Shown in pieces: positions 8,680 to 15,909 of a stretch of DNA of 64,000 bases. A program made the position numbers and the translations under genes. Every line of letters starts with the position of its first letter. The stretch's first letter is position 1. The notes beneath the pieces were generated by a model. That model saw nothing but the letters and a program-made list of their open reading frames with translations, had not been told where the DNA came from and did no database searches. Source of the DNA: Rikenellaceae bacterium (GTDB lineage Bacteria; Bacteroidota; Bacteroidia; Bacteroidales; Rikenellaceae); assembly GCA_015059955.1 (NCBI GenBank), contig SUZK01000007.1:62001-126000 (forward strand), in the 5' to 3' direction.

Positions 8680-8761
8680 ATTTAAGGAGATTAGGGAAAT
8701 TAGGGAGATTAGAGAATTAGTGTTTGCTCCTTAGCCTCCTTAACTTCCTTAATCTCCTTGT
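8680..8761. repeat. purine-rich and pyrimidine-rich inverted repeat upstream of aspartate kinase
   Basis: A run of GGAGATTA/GGGAAATTA-type units (about 8683-8720) is followed by its imperfect complement CTCCTTA/CTTCCTTAATCTCCTT (about 8727-8760). It could fold into a long imperfect stem just before the promoter of the aspartate kinase gene. The rest of the 466-base gap (8385-8850) is filled by repeats A1 and A2 and the promoter. Confidence 0.55.
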
Positions 8762-8788
8762 CTGTCCGCGACAACACTCTCTTTCATC

Positions 8789-8819
8789 TTTGAACTTTCA
8801 TCTTTTTTTACTAATTTTG
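8789..8819 (+). promoter_or_regulatory. promoter of the aspartate kinase gene
   Basis: TTTG (8789-8792), 19-nt spacer, TAATTTTG (8812-8819): a full match to the Bacteroidota primary sigma consensus, 31 nt before the ATG. Confidence 0.75.
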
Positions 8820-8850
8820 TAGCCATAATATCTTTTAACTATTTCGACGT

Positions 8851-10104
8851 ATGAAAGTGTATAAGTTTGGTGGCGCATCGGTCAAGGATGCTGCCGGTGT
8901 GAGAAATCTACTCGATATCGTTCAGGGTGAGACAGACCTATTCATCATAGTATCTGCCATGGGCAAGACCACAAATGCCCTTGAGGGTGTCTTTACGGCT
9001 ATGCAGCAGGGTGATGAGGCCCTCGCCATGGAGCGCATAGACGCCTCGTATGCCTACCACCGCGCCATTGTCGACGAGCTGATGGGTGCCGATGTGACCA
9101 TCACGCAGATGAACATCCTCTTCCAGCAGCTGCGTAACACCGTGCGCAACACCATCTATCGCCCCTCGGATGCTGAGCTATGGTACGACACCATTGTTGC
9201 CTTTGGTGAGCTCGTGTCTACGACCATCATATCAAACTTCCTCAATGGCCACGGCGTGGAAAACAAGTGGATTGATATGCGTCGTGCCTTCCTCACCGAG
9301 CAGCGACACAAGGATGCCAACGTCAATATCGAGGCTACGCAGGTGCGCCTAAAGCGCGAGATAGCAAACAGCGAGGTGTCGGTATTCGTGGGTCAGGGAT
9401 TTATTGGTGGTGCTCCCGATGGCACAACGACGACCCTCGGTCGCGAAGGCTCCGACTACTCGGCGGCCATCGTCGCCAATGTCCTCGATGCTGAGTCGAT
9501 GAGTGTATGGAAGGATGTCGATGGCATCCTCAATGCCGACCCCAAGATATTCCCCGATGCACATAAGATCGAGCGTCTTAACTATATGGATACCTTGGAG
9601 ATGGCATATAGCGGTGCGCAGATTATCCACCCCAAGACCATCAAGCCCTTGCAGCAGAAGAACATACCGCTATACGTGCGTCCCTTCGGCAACAAGCACG
9701 CCACAGGCTCGGTAATCACGGGCGATGTGGAGCGTGCCTTCGAACCTATAATGATTCAGAAGAGCAACCAGGTGCTCTTGAAGCTACACTCGCGCGACCT
9801 CTCGTTTGTCCTCGAGGAGCGCTTCGCAAAGGTATTCACCACATTCGACAGCCACCGCATCAAGATTAACCTTATGCACAACTCGGCAGTAAACCTCTAT
9901 ATGGCCGTAGACGCCTCATGGCATATCGACGATGCTATCTTGGAACTCAATGCCGACGGCTTCGATGTCGATAAGACCGAGGATGTGGAGCTTGTCACCA
10001 TACGTTACTACGACGATGAGCTATACCGCCGCTATGCCTTCGACGAGCGCATCGTAATCAAGCAGACAACACCACACTCGCTACGCTTTGTAAGAACTAA
10101 ATAG
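8851..10104 (+). CDS. lysC: aspartate kinase
   Basis: Catalyses ATP-dependent phosphorylation of aspartate, the first step to lysine, diaminopimelate, threonine and methionine. The 417 residues include the N-terminal KFGGASV (4-10), the substrate-binding GFIGGAPDGTTTTLGREGSDYSA region (about 187-209) and WKDVDGILNADPK. A C-terminal pair of ACT-like domains follows (about 300-417). No homoserine dehydrogenase domain is fused, so this is the monofunctional form. It has its own consensus promoter and is followed after 10 nt by a TraB-family gene. The ACT part is slightly short, and I cannot predict which amino acid gives feedback control. Confidence 0.92.
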   Translation: MKVYKFGGASVKDAAGVRNLLDIVQGETDLFIIVSAMGKTTNALEGVFTAMQQGDEALAMERIDASYAYHRAIVDELMGADVTITQMNILFQQLRNTVRNTIYRPSDAELWYDTIVAFGELVSTTIISNFLNGHGVENKWIDMRRAFLTEQRHKDANVNIEATQVRLKREIANSEVSVFVGQGFIGGAPDGTTTTLGREGSDYSAAIVANVLDAESMSVWKDVDGILNADPKIFPDAHKIERLNYMDTLEMAYSGAQIIHPKTIKPLQQKNIPLYVRPFGNKHATGSVITGDVERAFEPIMIQKSNQVLLKLHSRDLSFVLEERFAKVFTTFDSHRIKINLMHNSAVNLYMAVDASWHIDDAILELNADGFDVDKTEDVELVTIRYYDDELYRRYAFDERIVIKQTTPHSLRFVRTK

Positions 10105-10114
10105 CTAATTATCA

Positions 10115-11017
10115 ATGAAAAAGTTTGTGACACTGTCGCTCTTAACTCTGCTCTTTACGAGTGGAGCACATGCGCAGCTGCTGTACAAAATTTCGGGCAA
10201 GGGTCTTCAGAAGGAGTCCTATATCGTAGGTACGTACCACCTCGCCCCAGCATCGTTTGTAGACGATATCGAGGGTGCTACGGAGGCTCTCAACAGCGTG
10301 GATGCCGTATGTGGCGAGCTCATCATGGATGAAATGGCGGGTGGCGATGCAACAAAGGCTCTGAACGAGGCTATGATGCTCCCCGAGGGTCACTATATCA
10401 GCGACATCCTCACCGAGGAACAGATGGAGAGCCTCAATGGCTATATGCGTGGGGTGTTAGGCACGGACTTCAATAACCCACAGTGTAAGCTCCTTATGGG
10501 TCGCTATCGCCCGTCGGCACTTGTGATGCAGCTTGAGCTTATGTCGTACATGAAGATGACGCCCGACTTCAACCCACTGAAGCTTATCGACGACCACTTC
10601 CAGCGCGAGGCAAAGCGTATGGGTAAGCGTGTCATGGGTCTTGAGACCGTTGAGTTTCAGATAGCTACGCTCTTCGATGCAGTGCCTATCGAGCGTGAGG
10701 TGGAGCAGCTTATGATGCTTGTGGAGAACCCCACAGAGGCGCATGAGGCGATGCAGGCACTTGCCGACGCCTATTTCTCGAAGGATATCGAGGCTATAGA
10801 GCGTTGTATGCTGTCGAGTGTCGAGAGTGGTGAGACAACGCCCGAGGAGTGGGAGCGTATATGCACAAGTCGCAACCACAACTGGGTGGAGCAGATGCCT
10901 ACTATTATGACCGAGGGCTCTACGCTCTTTGTTGTTGGCGCCGCGCACCTTGTTGGTGATGAGGGTGTTGTCGCACTGCTACGCAAGGCGGGGTATAAGG
11001 TTAAGGCTGTTAAGTAA
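10115..11017 (+). CDS. TraB/GumN family protein, secreted
   Basis: The 300-residue protein has a cleavable signal peptide (MKKFVTLSLLTLLFTSGAHA, cut after AHA), so it is periplasmic or envelope-bound. The mature part shows the TraB/PrgY/GumN signature: GTYH (39-42) near the N-terminus, internal GLETVEFQ, and the C-terminal VVGAAHLVGDEGVVALLRKAGY with a second conserved His. Members are proposed metal-dependent proteases related to TIKI, but the bacterial substrate is unknown. It lies 10 nt after aspartate kinase and ends 2 nt before a repeat array. Confidence 0.82.
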   Translation: MKKFVTLSLLTLLFTSGAHAQLLYKISGKGLQKESYIVGTYHLAPASFVDDIEGATEALNSVDAVCGELIMDEMAGGDATKALNEAMMLPEGHYISDILTEEQMESLNGYMRGVLGTDFNNPQCKLLMGRYRPSALVMQLELMSYMKMTPDFNPLKLIDDHFQREAKRMGKRVMGLETVEFQIATLFDAVPIEREVEQLMMLVENPTEAHEAMQALADAYFSKDIEAIERCMLSSVESGETTPEEWERICTSRNHNWVEQMPTIMTEGSTLFVVGAAHLVGDEGVVALLRKAGYKVKAVK

Positions 11018-11019
11018 CC

Positions 11020-11147
11020 CTATTTGTTGTGATAAGGCAGCATCTACTGCCGCTAACAAAAATGCCGTCAATGGGACGTACGCAAGTACTACCCATCGAC
11101 GGTATTTTTGCCGAGCGTTGTATCTACTACCTTCTAACAACAAATAG
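11020..11147. repeat. structured intergenic repeat, copy B1
   Basis: A 128-bp element with perfect 10-bp ends (CTATTTGTTG and CAACAAATAG), starting 2 nt after the TraB-family stop. The central hairpin is 11058-11109: AAAAATGCCGTC with GACGGTATTTTT (one G-T pair), then AATGGGACGTAC-GCAA-GTACTACCCAT. The right arm GCCGAGCGTTGTATCTA recurs in copy C1. Confidence 0.85.
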
Positions 11148-11170
11148 TCTCAATCTTCATGAGCCTATCA

Positions 11171-11295
11171 ATTCTATGTGATAAGGGGCATCCTTCGACG
11201 CCTCAATCAAAAGAGCGAATGGGAAATACGCATAGTATGTCCCATCCGCTCTTTCTCTTTATCGGCGCCAAATTATACCCCTTCTGACAACAAAT
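11171..11295. repeat. structured intergenic repeat, copy B2
   Basis: Second unit of the array, with a degenerate left end (ATTCTATGTGATAAGG) and a good right end (CTTCTGACAACAAAT). The central hairpin is 11211-11253: AAGAGCG with CGCTCTT, enclosing AATGGGAAATAC...GTATGTCCCAT, the same inner frame as A1 on a different outer stem. Confidence 0.75.
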
Positions 11296-11390
11296 TTGCT
11301 GTGATAAGGCAGCATCTACTGCCGCTAACAAAAAACGCCACCAATGGGATGTACACATGTACTACCCATCGGTGGCATTTTTGGGGTCTT
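11294..11390. repeat. structured intergenic repeat, copy B3, right end missing
   Basis: It shares its left bases with B2 and reads ATTTGCTGTGATAAGGCAGC, as in B1. The central hairpin 11331-11382 has CGCCACC with GGTGGC(A) around AATGGGATGTAC-ACAT-GTACTACCCAT. The expected right end CAACAAAT is absent; the element stops near 11390. B1-B3 fill almost all of the gap 11018-11433. Confidence 0.7.
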
Positions 11391-11433
11391 TCAACAGAAA
11401 GAGGTCTTCTCGTGAATATAGCTCCGATGTCTA

Positions 11434-11826
11434 TTATCGCATCTTCTCAAATTGAATTTTTTTACCGTGATCGGTTGTACAATTGATGGTTTTGCCATTA
11501 TCAGCCATATCCTTGATTGTAGTTTCAAATATGTGGCTTGTGCCGTCATATTCTGATGTAATAATTATCAATTTATCATCTTTTACATACCAATCCTCTA
11601 TCTCATTAGCGTCAGTCATAGTCTCACCTGAGAAGTAGCGCCTTTCGCCTGTTCCGTCGTCGTTAAGGGTAAATAATATCTGCTCGTTAGGTGCGATGTT
11701 AACTCTCCATGTGCCAACAATGTCGCTATGACTTATCTTGTCATTATCATTAGATTTATCAGATTCATTAGATTTACAGCCTACAAGTAGGCCAATGCTT
11801 AGCATTAATAGTAGAAACTTTTTCAT
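11434..11826 (-). CDS. small lipocalin-like lipoprotein
   Basis: A 130-residue protein with a lipoprotein signal (MKKFLLLMLSIGLLVGCKS, lipobox LVGC). The first 15 mature residues are Ser/Asp/Asn/Lys-rich linker. The rest (DIVGTWRVN, LNDDGTGERRYFSG, DWYVKDDKLIIIT) resembles the lipocalin-like fold common in Bacteroidales lipoproteins: a GTW strand followed by alternating beta strands. No function is known. Base composition is clearly more A/T-rich than that of the neighbouring clpX, which suggests a more recently acquired or faster-evolving gene. It lies 28 nt after clpX on the same strand. Confidence 0.7.
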   Translation of the reverse strand: MKKFLLLMLSIGLLVGCKSNESDKSNDNDKISHSDIVGTWRVNIAPNEQILFTLNDDGTGERRYFSGETMTDANEIEDWYVKDDKLIIITSEYDGTSHIFETTIKDMADNGKTINCTTDHGKKIQFEKMR

Positions 11827-11854
11827 AACCTGAAAGTATTGTTATCACTTAACT

Positions 11855-13111
11855 CTATGACAGCTTGTCGACGCGGGGACGCGCATAGTCGAGCGTCACG
11901 CGGTACTCCTTGATGTCGCCCGAGGGCATGTCGAACATAACATCCATCATGATAGCCTCGCAGATGGAGCGCAGGCCTCGTGCACCGAGCTTATACTCCA
12001 ACGCCTTGTCGACGATATAGTCGAGTACCTCGTCGTCGAACGTGAGCTTGATGCCGTCGATATTCATCAGTGCCTCATACTGGCGTATTATCGAGTTCTT
12101 AGGCTCGGTGAGTATCGAGCGTAGTGCCTCGCGCGATAGTGGCTCCATGTAGGTAAGCACAGGCAGACGACCTATAAGCTCCGGAATAAGGCCGAACGAG
12201 CGTAGGTCCTGAGGCTGTATATACTGCATGATGTTCTTCTCGTCGATGCGCTGCTTGAGCTCCGTGCCGTAGCCTATGGCGTTGGTATTCAGTCGCTGAG
12301 CAATCTTCTTCTCGATGCCGTCGAAGGCGCCACCGCAGATGAAGAGTATATTCGAGGTGTTCACCTGTATATACTTCTGGTCGGGGTGCTTGCGCCCGCC
12401 CTGTGGTGGCACGTTCACTACCGTGCCCTCCAATATCTTGAGCAGTGCCTGCTGCACACCCTCGCCCGACACGTCGCGTGTGATAGATGGGTTATCACCC
12501 TTGCGTGCAATCTTATCTATCTCGTCGATGAAGATGATACCTCGCTCGGCAGCTGCCACGTCGTAGTCCGCAGCCTGCAACAGACGCGATAGGATGCTCT
12601 CGACATCCTCGCCCACGTAGCCCGCCTGTGTGAGTGCCGTGGCATCGACAATCGAGAATGGTACGTGTAGAAGTCGCGCTATGGTGCGTGCCATAAGGGT
12701 CTTACCCGTACCAGTAGGTCCTACGAGTACGATGTTCGACTTGTCAATCTCCACATCGTCGGTTGCGCCCTGCGACACGAGGCGCTTGTAGTGGTTATAC
12801 ACTGCAACAGACATATAGCGCTTGGCGGCATCCTGGCCTATAACATAGTCATCTAAGAAGTGCTTGATGCGGTCGGGGCGGATAATATCCTCGCGCGTGA
12901 GGGGCTTGAAGGCGCTCTTCTTCGAGTTCTTCTTGCTACCCTCGACGATGCCGTGCTCGACGAGAAGGTTGTAGCCATGCTCGATGCAGGTGCTACAAAT
13001 CATCGAGCCATCAGCACCGTTGAACATTAGCTGTGCCTCGGCATCGGTAGCGCCGCAGAATGAGCACCTGCCACCCTTGTGCTCCGTATTGTTACGTCTC
13101 TTTTGTGTCAT
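11855..13111 (-). CDS. clpX: ATP-dependent Clp protease ATP-binding subunit ClpX
   Basis: AAA+ unfoldase that feeds substrates to ClpP. The 418 residues start with the N-terminal zinc-binding domain (C16, C19, C39, C42), followed by a basic linker. The ATPase core has Walker A GPTGTGKT (131-138) and Walker [12 protein letters not shown], and [13 protein letters not shown] and the sensor region follow. The C-terminal domain ([13 protein letters not shown]) is complete. It begins 9 nt after clpP, the usual operon order tig-clpP-clpX, here on the minus strand. Confidence 0.96.
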   Translation of the reverse strand: MTQKRRNNTEHKGGRCSFCGATDAEAQLMFNGADGSMICSTCIEHGYNLLVEHGIVEGSKKNSKKSAFKPLTREDIIRPDRIKHFLDDYVIGQDAAKRYMSVAVYNHYKRLVSQGATDDVEIDKSNIVLVGPTGTGKTLMARTIARLLHVPFSIVDATALTQAGYVGEDVESILSRLLQAADYDVAAAERGIIFIDEIDKIARKGDNPSITRDVSGEGVQQALLKILEGTVVNVPPQGGRKHPDQKYIQVNTSNILFICGGAFDGIEKKIAQRLNTNAIGYGTELKQRIDEKNIMQYIQPQDLRSFGLIPELIGRLPVLTYMEPLSREALRSILTEPKNSIIRQYEALMNIDGIKLTFDDEVLDYIVDKALEYKLGARGLRSICEAIMMDVMFDMPSGDIKEYRVTLDYARPRVDKLS

Positions 13112-13120
13112 TGTATCGAA

Positions 13121-13795
13121 TTATTTACGCTGGCCAATAACCTGGTCGATAAGGCCGTACTCCACGGCCTCTTTCGCTGTGAGCCAGTAGTCGCGGTCGG
13201 CATCGCGCTCGATGTCGGCGATGTCGCGACCCGAGTGGTGCGATAGTATCTCGTATAGCTCGCGCTTGGTCTTAGCAATCTCGCGTGCCGTAATCTCAAT
13301 GTCGGATGCCTGTCCCTGTGCGCCGCCGAGGGGCTGGTGTATCATCACGCGCGAGTGGGGTAGTGCCGAGCGCTTACCCGCAGCGCCTGCCGTAAGAAGC
13401 ACTGCACCCATAGATGCTGCCATGCCAGTACATATCGTCGCCACGTCGCACGACACGAGTTGCATGGTGTCGTAGATACCCAAGCCCGCAGATACCGAGC
13501 CTCCTGGCGAGTTGATATATAGCTGAATATCCTTGTCGGCATCTACCGACTGGAGGAAGAGAAGCTGAGCTTGGATGATGTTGGCAGCGTCGTCGTAGAT
13601 GGGGGCACCAAGGAAGATGATGCGGTCCATCATCAGTCGTGAGAATACATCCATCGTAGCGACGTTGAGGTGGCGCTCCTCGATGATTGTGGGAGACACA
13701 TAGCCCGACACCTCAGCGCGGAAGTCGTGAAGTGTCATCGAGTTGATGCCGCAGTGTAGACGGGCATACTTATCAAACTCTTTCATATCTCTCAT
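13121..13795 (-). CDS. clpP: ATP-dependent Clp protease proteolytic subunit
   Basis: Serine protease that forms the 14-subunit chamber of ClpXP. The 224 residues contain [18 protein letters not shown], the catalytic serine S128 in GMAASMGA and the catalytic histidine H153 in [10 protein letters not shown]. The catalytic aspartate is near residue 200 in the [10 protein letters not shown] stretch. An N-terminal extension of about 25-30 residues beyond the usual mature start may be a propeptide. It lies 9 nt upstream of clpX and 107 nt downstream of tig, with a terminator-like hairpin in between. Confidence 0.95.
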   Translation of the reverse strand: MRDMKEFDKYARLHCGINSMTLHDFRAEVSGYVSPTIIEERHLNVATMDVFSRLMMDRIIFLGAPIYDDAANIIQAQLLFLQSVDADKDIQLYINSPGGSVSAGLGIYDTMQLVSCDVATICTGMAASMGAVLLTAGAAGKRSALPHSRVMIHQPLGGAQGQASDIEITAREIAKTKRELYEILSHHSGRDIADIERDADRDYWLTAKEAVEYGLIDQVIGQRK

Positions 13796-13831
13796 AGTTT
13801 TAGTCTTGTTATACGGTGCTCTTAAATAAAA

Positions 13832-13867
13832 TAGGGCTCCCAGGCATCTTGCCGCTTGGGAACCCTA
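13832..13867 (-). terminator. terminator after tig
   Basis: On the minus strand TAGGGTTCCCA pairs with TGGGAGCCCTA (one G-T pair) and is followed by TTTTATTT. It may reduce read-through from tig into clpP. Confidence 0.65.
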
Positions 13868-13902
13868 CGATATGTTAACCTTAGCGGTCTTAGCTTACGC
13901 GA

Positions 13903-15231
13903 TTATGCAAGCTCCTTAGCGATATTAGCGAACTCCTCAGCCGATACAGCCTTCTCGGTAACCTTCACCTTGCCGCGGATATACTCGACAACCTTCTCCT
14001 CATAGAGCTTCTCGTATATCTTCTGCAACTGCTCCTTGTTATCCATAATCTGCTTAGCGAAGTTCTCAAGCATATCCTGTGGTGCAGATGGCATGCCGTA
14101 CTGAGCGAACTGCATCTGAGCGAATGACATAGCCTCAGCCTTAGCCTCCTCAGCCGATACCTTCAACTCACCCTCGGTGATGAAGTGCTTCTGGAGGTAG
14201 TTCCAGGTGAACATCTTGAGGAATGGAGCGAAGTCCTTCTCGATATCCTCGTGTGAGAACTTACCCTCGTTGATAACATACAACCAACGCTTTAGGAACT
14301 CCTCAGGCATCTTCAACGCTGCCTTCTCAACAACGTAGTTGCGCACCTGGTTTACGAACATGAAGTCGGTCTCACGCTTAAGCTCGCGCTCGATCTCCTC
14401 GTCGATGAACTTGTCGAGCTCCTCCTCTGAGGTTACGTTACCTGCAGGGAATGCCATCTTGAAGAACTCCTCGTTGAGCTCAGGGTCAGCGAAGCGGCGA
14501 ATCTTTGTAATCTCCAACTCGAACTCTGGGTTGATACCCTCAAGCTCGTTCTCCTTAACAGAGAGGATTGCAGCACGCTGCTCAGGCTTCTTGTAAAGCT
14601 CGTTGATGTTAACCTTGGTCTTGTAGCCCACCTTCTTGTTCTTCCATGCCTTGCGCTCCTCGTCGGTCATAGAGATCAGACCTACGTAAGCATCCTCGAT
14701 GCGCATATCGCCATTGTCGAGCGTTACGTTGAGAGCCTCGTCGTTAGCAACCTTGTCAACCTCTACAAGACGGCCGTAGCGACGCAAGTAGTTTGAGCGG
14801 TAGTCGCCATGCATCTTCTTGTCTACCTTAATCTTGTTGTAGACAATCTTATCCTTGGCGGTGAAGGCAAGCTCAATCTTTGGAGCCTCGCCAATCTCGA
14901 AGATAAACTCGAACTCGGTGTTGTTCTCGAAGTCGAAAGCACCCTGCTCCTCCGATGGGATTACATCGCCCAAGTAGTCGATACCCTCCTTCTGCAAGTA
15001 CTCGAATACCGAGTTTGATGCGATGTGGTATGACTGCTCGGCAACGATACCCTTGCCGTACATCTTCTTAACGATGCCCATAGGCACCATGCCTGGGCGG
15101 AAGCCCGGAACGTTTGCCTTGCGCTTGTACTCGCGCAACTGCTTCTCAACCGCCTGACCGTAGTCAGCCTCATTAACAACGACCTTCAAAATTGAAATGC
15201 CGCCATCACGCTGTTCTCTTGTAATGTTCAT
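13903..15231 (-). CDS. tig: trigger factor
   Basis: Ribosome-associated chaperone for nascent chains. The 442 residues have an N-terminal ribosome-binding domain with VPGFRPGMVPMGIVKKMYG (the Bacteroidota form of the GFRxGKxP signature). A reduced central PPIase-like region and a long helical C-terminal domain follow. The start at 15231 gives MNITREQRDGG, the usual N-terminus. The open frame continues 33 codons upstream but there crosses the promoter, so that extension was rejected. It is first in the order tig-clpP-clpX. Confidence 0.93.
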   Translation of the reverse strand: MNITREQRDGGISILKVVVNEADYGQAVEKQLREYKRKANVPGFRPGMVPMGIVKKMYGKGIVAEQSYHIASNSVFEYLQKEGIDYLGDVIPSEEQGAFDFENNTEFEFIFEIGEAPKIELAFTAKDKIVYNKIKVDKKMHGDYRSNYLRRYGRLVEVDKVANDEALNVTLDNGDMRIEDAYVGLISMTDEERKAWKNKKVGYKTKVNINELYKKPEQRAAILSVKENELEGINPEFELEITKIRRFADPELNEEFFKMAFPAGNVTSEEELDKFIDEEIERELKRETDFMFVNQVRNYVVEKAALKMPEEFLKRWLYVINEGKFSHEDIEKDFAPFLKMFTWNYLQKHFITEGELKVSAEEAKAEAMSFAQMQFAQYGMPSAPQDMLENFAKQIMDNKEQLQKIYEKLYEEKVVEYIRGKVKVTEKAVSAEEFANIAKELA

Positions 15232-15302
15232 TGTTCTATTTTTAGTTATTGTTATTGTCCTTTTCGCACTGCGTACACCATATATATACGCATAAAGTCG
15301 CG

Positions 15303-15333
15303 CAAAGGTAATAAAATTTCTGCAAATCACAAT
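15303..15333 (-). promoter_or_regulatory. promoter of tig
   Basis: The minus strand reads ATTG (15330-15333), 19-nt spacer, TACCTTTG (15303-15310), a near-complete match to TTTG-N19-21-TAnnTTTG, 71 nt before the tig start. Confidence 0.65.
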
Positions 15334-15381
15334 TGCCTACCTCTATTTATTTTCCGCAAGGCTATTATTTCGGCGCTATTC

Positions 15382-15413
15382 ATTGGATTATAGCGCATTA
15401 TTTCCTATCTTTG
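15382..15413 (+). promoter_or_regulatory. promoter of the first Ser/Thr kinase gene
   Basis: ATTG (15382-15385), 20-nt spacer, TATCTTTG (15406-15413), 41 nt before the ATG at 15455. It is divergent from tig. Confidence 0.6.
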
Positions 15414-15454
15414 TAAATTGATGGTTGTTGACCCAATTATATAATTTTGAGCAT

Positions 15455-15886
15455 ATGGAGTTAGCCGTGGGAACACTCCTTCAAGGGGGTAAATATCGAA
15501 TTGTAAAGACACTCGGTCGAGGTGGCTTCGGTATCACCTATCTTGCTGAGCAAGTGAATCTTCATCGCATGGTGTGCATTAAGGAGTTTTTTCCTAAGGA
15601 CTACTTTAAACGCGATGACAACAACTCAAGCATTAGCCTGCTCTCCGACTCGTTTAAGGAGAATATGTCGCGCTTCAAGGCGAAGTTCGTCAAGGAGGCG
15701 CAGACGATTGCCGATTTGGAGCACCCCAATATTGTTGGTGTGAAGGATGTCTTCGAGGAGAACAATACCGCCTACTACATTATGGACTATGTTGAGGGTG
15801 AGTCGCTTAGCGAGATGGTTAAGCGTAGCGGTGCTATGGGCGAGCGCGATGCCGTGGCCTACATAAAGCAAGTTGCCTCACATTAG
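15455..15886 (+). CDS. Ser/Thr protein kinase, N-terminal part (frameshifted gene)
   Basis: The first 143 codons of a eukaryotic-type kinase: glycine loop LGRGGFGITYL (20-30), the ATP-binding lysine in VCIKEFF (K43), helix C in FVKEAQTIADLEHPNIV, and the hinge MDYVEGESL. The frame stops at 15886, just before the catalytic loop. The continuation (LEYIHSKQIMHLDVKP) is in another frame from 15883 on. Comparison with the intact kinase at 23421 shows that one base is missing at about 15880-15882. I start at ATG 15455 because it aligns with the start of the second kinase; an upstream TTG at 15425 is possible. On its own this fragment has no catalytic residues. Confidence 0.8.
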   Translation: MELAVGTLLQGGKYRIVKTLGRGGFGITYLAEQVNLHRMVCIKEFFPKDYFKRDDNNSSISLLSDSFKENMSRFKAKFVKEAQTIADLEHPNIVGVKDVFEENNTAYYIMDYVEGESLSEMVKRSGAMGERDAVAYIKQVASH

Positions 15887-15909
15887 AGTATATCCACTCT
15901 AAGCAGATT

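Noticed and set aside
8384..11390. CRISPR array
   Set aside because: The repeats are palindromic, about 125 bp, vary in sequence and have no uniform spacers; no cas genes are present.
15870..15900. Programmed ribosomal frameshift in the first kinase
   Set aside because: There is no slippery heptamer and no clear downstream structure; the break fits a simple base loss.
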